Below are positions 63,967 through 64,000 of a stretch of 64,000 nucleotides of DNA, piece by piece; positions within the stretch are counted from its first letter, which is position 1; every line of letters starts with the position of its first letter. Below the pieces are notes generated by a model. That model did not search any database and had not been told where the DNA came from. It saw nothing but the letters and a program-made list of their open reading frames with translations. The translations under genes were made by a program, and so were the position numbers. The stretch comes from Ectobacillus polymachus (GTDB lineage: Bacteria; Bacillota; Bacilli; Bacillales; Bacillaceae_G), in the NCBI RefSeq assembly GCF_048159605.1, contig NZ_JBLREB010000001.1, positions 620,001 through 684,000 of the forward strand. Direction: 5' to 3'.

Positions 63967-64000
63967 TAGTTGCTTCTTGCTAGTCGCTTCTCCAAAAAAA
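63967..64000 (-). CDS. Upstream ABC permease, last 11 residues
   Basis: The minus strand ends FFLEKRLARSN-stop. The LEKRLARSN end is typical for the second permease of HisQM/GlnMP-type pairs. The gene begins outside the window. Confidence 0.5.

Noticed and set aside
7162..64000. CRISPR array, rRNA or tRNA genes
   Set aside because: I found no regularly spaced repeats of CRISPR type and no tRNA- or rRNA-like sequence; the only direct repeats are the glnA tails, the 30-base unit and the short tracts listed.

Overview
The window looks like a low-GC, endospore-forming Bacillus, most likely the B. cereus group or a close relative. It carries several minor small acid-soluble spore proteins (SspO, SspP, SspN, Tlp, an SspL-like protein), SpoVK, SirA, a SleL-type cortex-lytic enzyme and a YjcZ-type coat peptide. 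Blocks of its gene order match the B. subtilis order mutSL-miaA-hfq-spoVK-hflX-ynbB-glnRA, lexA-yneB-ynzC-tkt-sirA-yneF-ccdA-ccdC-yneK, and sspP/sspO-citB-yneN-sspN-tlp-yneP-yneR-plsY-yneT-parE-parC. Species assignment is inference, because no database was searched.

Layout. 1-12.2 kb is core housekeeping: the 3' end of mutS, then mutL, miaA, hfq, a conserved-looking tyrosine recombinase with degenerate catalytic residues, spoVK, two tiny spore-type genes, hflX-ynbB, and glnR-glnA under a clear GlnR/TnrA operator. 12.2-18.1 kb is accessory. The 3' tail and terminator of glnA recur twice downstream as decayed copies. These bracket a TetR/ABC-2 permease pair and two paralogous Arg/Ser-rich small proteins, followed by a GH25 endolysin and a GlpM-like membrane protein. 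18.1-28.2 kb returns to the lexA-tkt-sirA-ccd core. It is interrupted at 22.9-23.6 kb by a scar holding a dispersed 78-bp hairpin repeat, a degenerate tandem repeat and the ruined 3' end of a D-amino-acid aminotransferase gene. 28.2-34.5 kb holds variable metabolism: an alpha/beta hydrolase broken by one stop codon, a YitT membrane protein, a PP2C-type phosphatase, a class III CoA-transferase and an MFS transporter.

34.5-54.3 kb is the spore-protein/aconitase/topoisomerase IV block. It also contains an ABC exporter, a ResA/StoA-like thioredoxin, sleL, and an orphan OmpR-type regulator next to htrA. 54.3-64 kb holds a DMT exporter, mntH with a MntR-like operator, a YhhN membrane protein, a two-component system, and a convergent FMN-bind/ApbE/NqrB-RnfD-like operon that suggests a small extracytoplasmic flavin electron-transfer module. 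The window ends in an amino-acid ABC permease operon.

Regulatory sites readable by eye are: GlnR at glnRA, LexA boxes at lexA (and a weaker one at parE), a cre upstream of the CoA-transferase, a MntR box at mntH, phased TTCACA repeats at htrA, candidate TetR operators, and ATAAG/CTTAT dyads before aconitase. The strongest candidates for something new are the glnA-tail triplication, the FMN-bind/ApbE/NqrB-like operon, the recombinase lacking its first catalytic Arg, and the covarying hairpin repeat.
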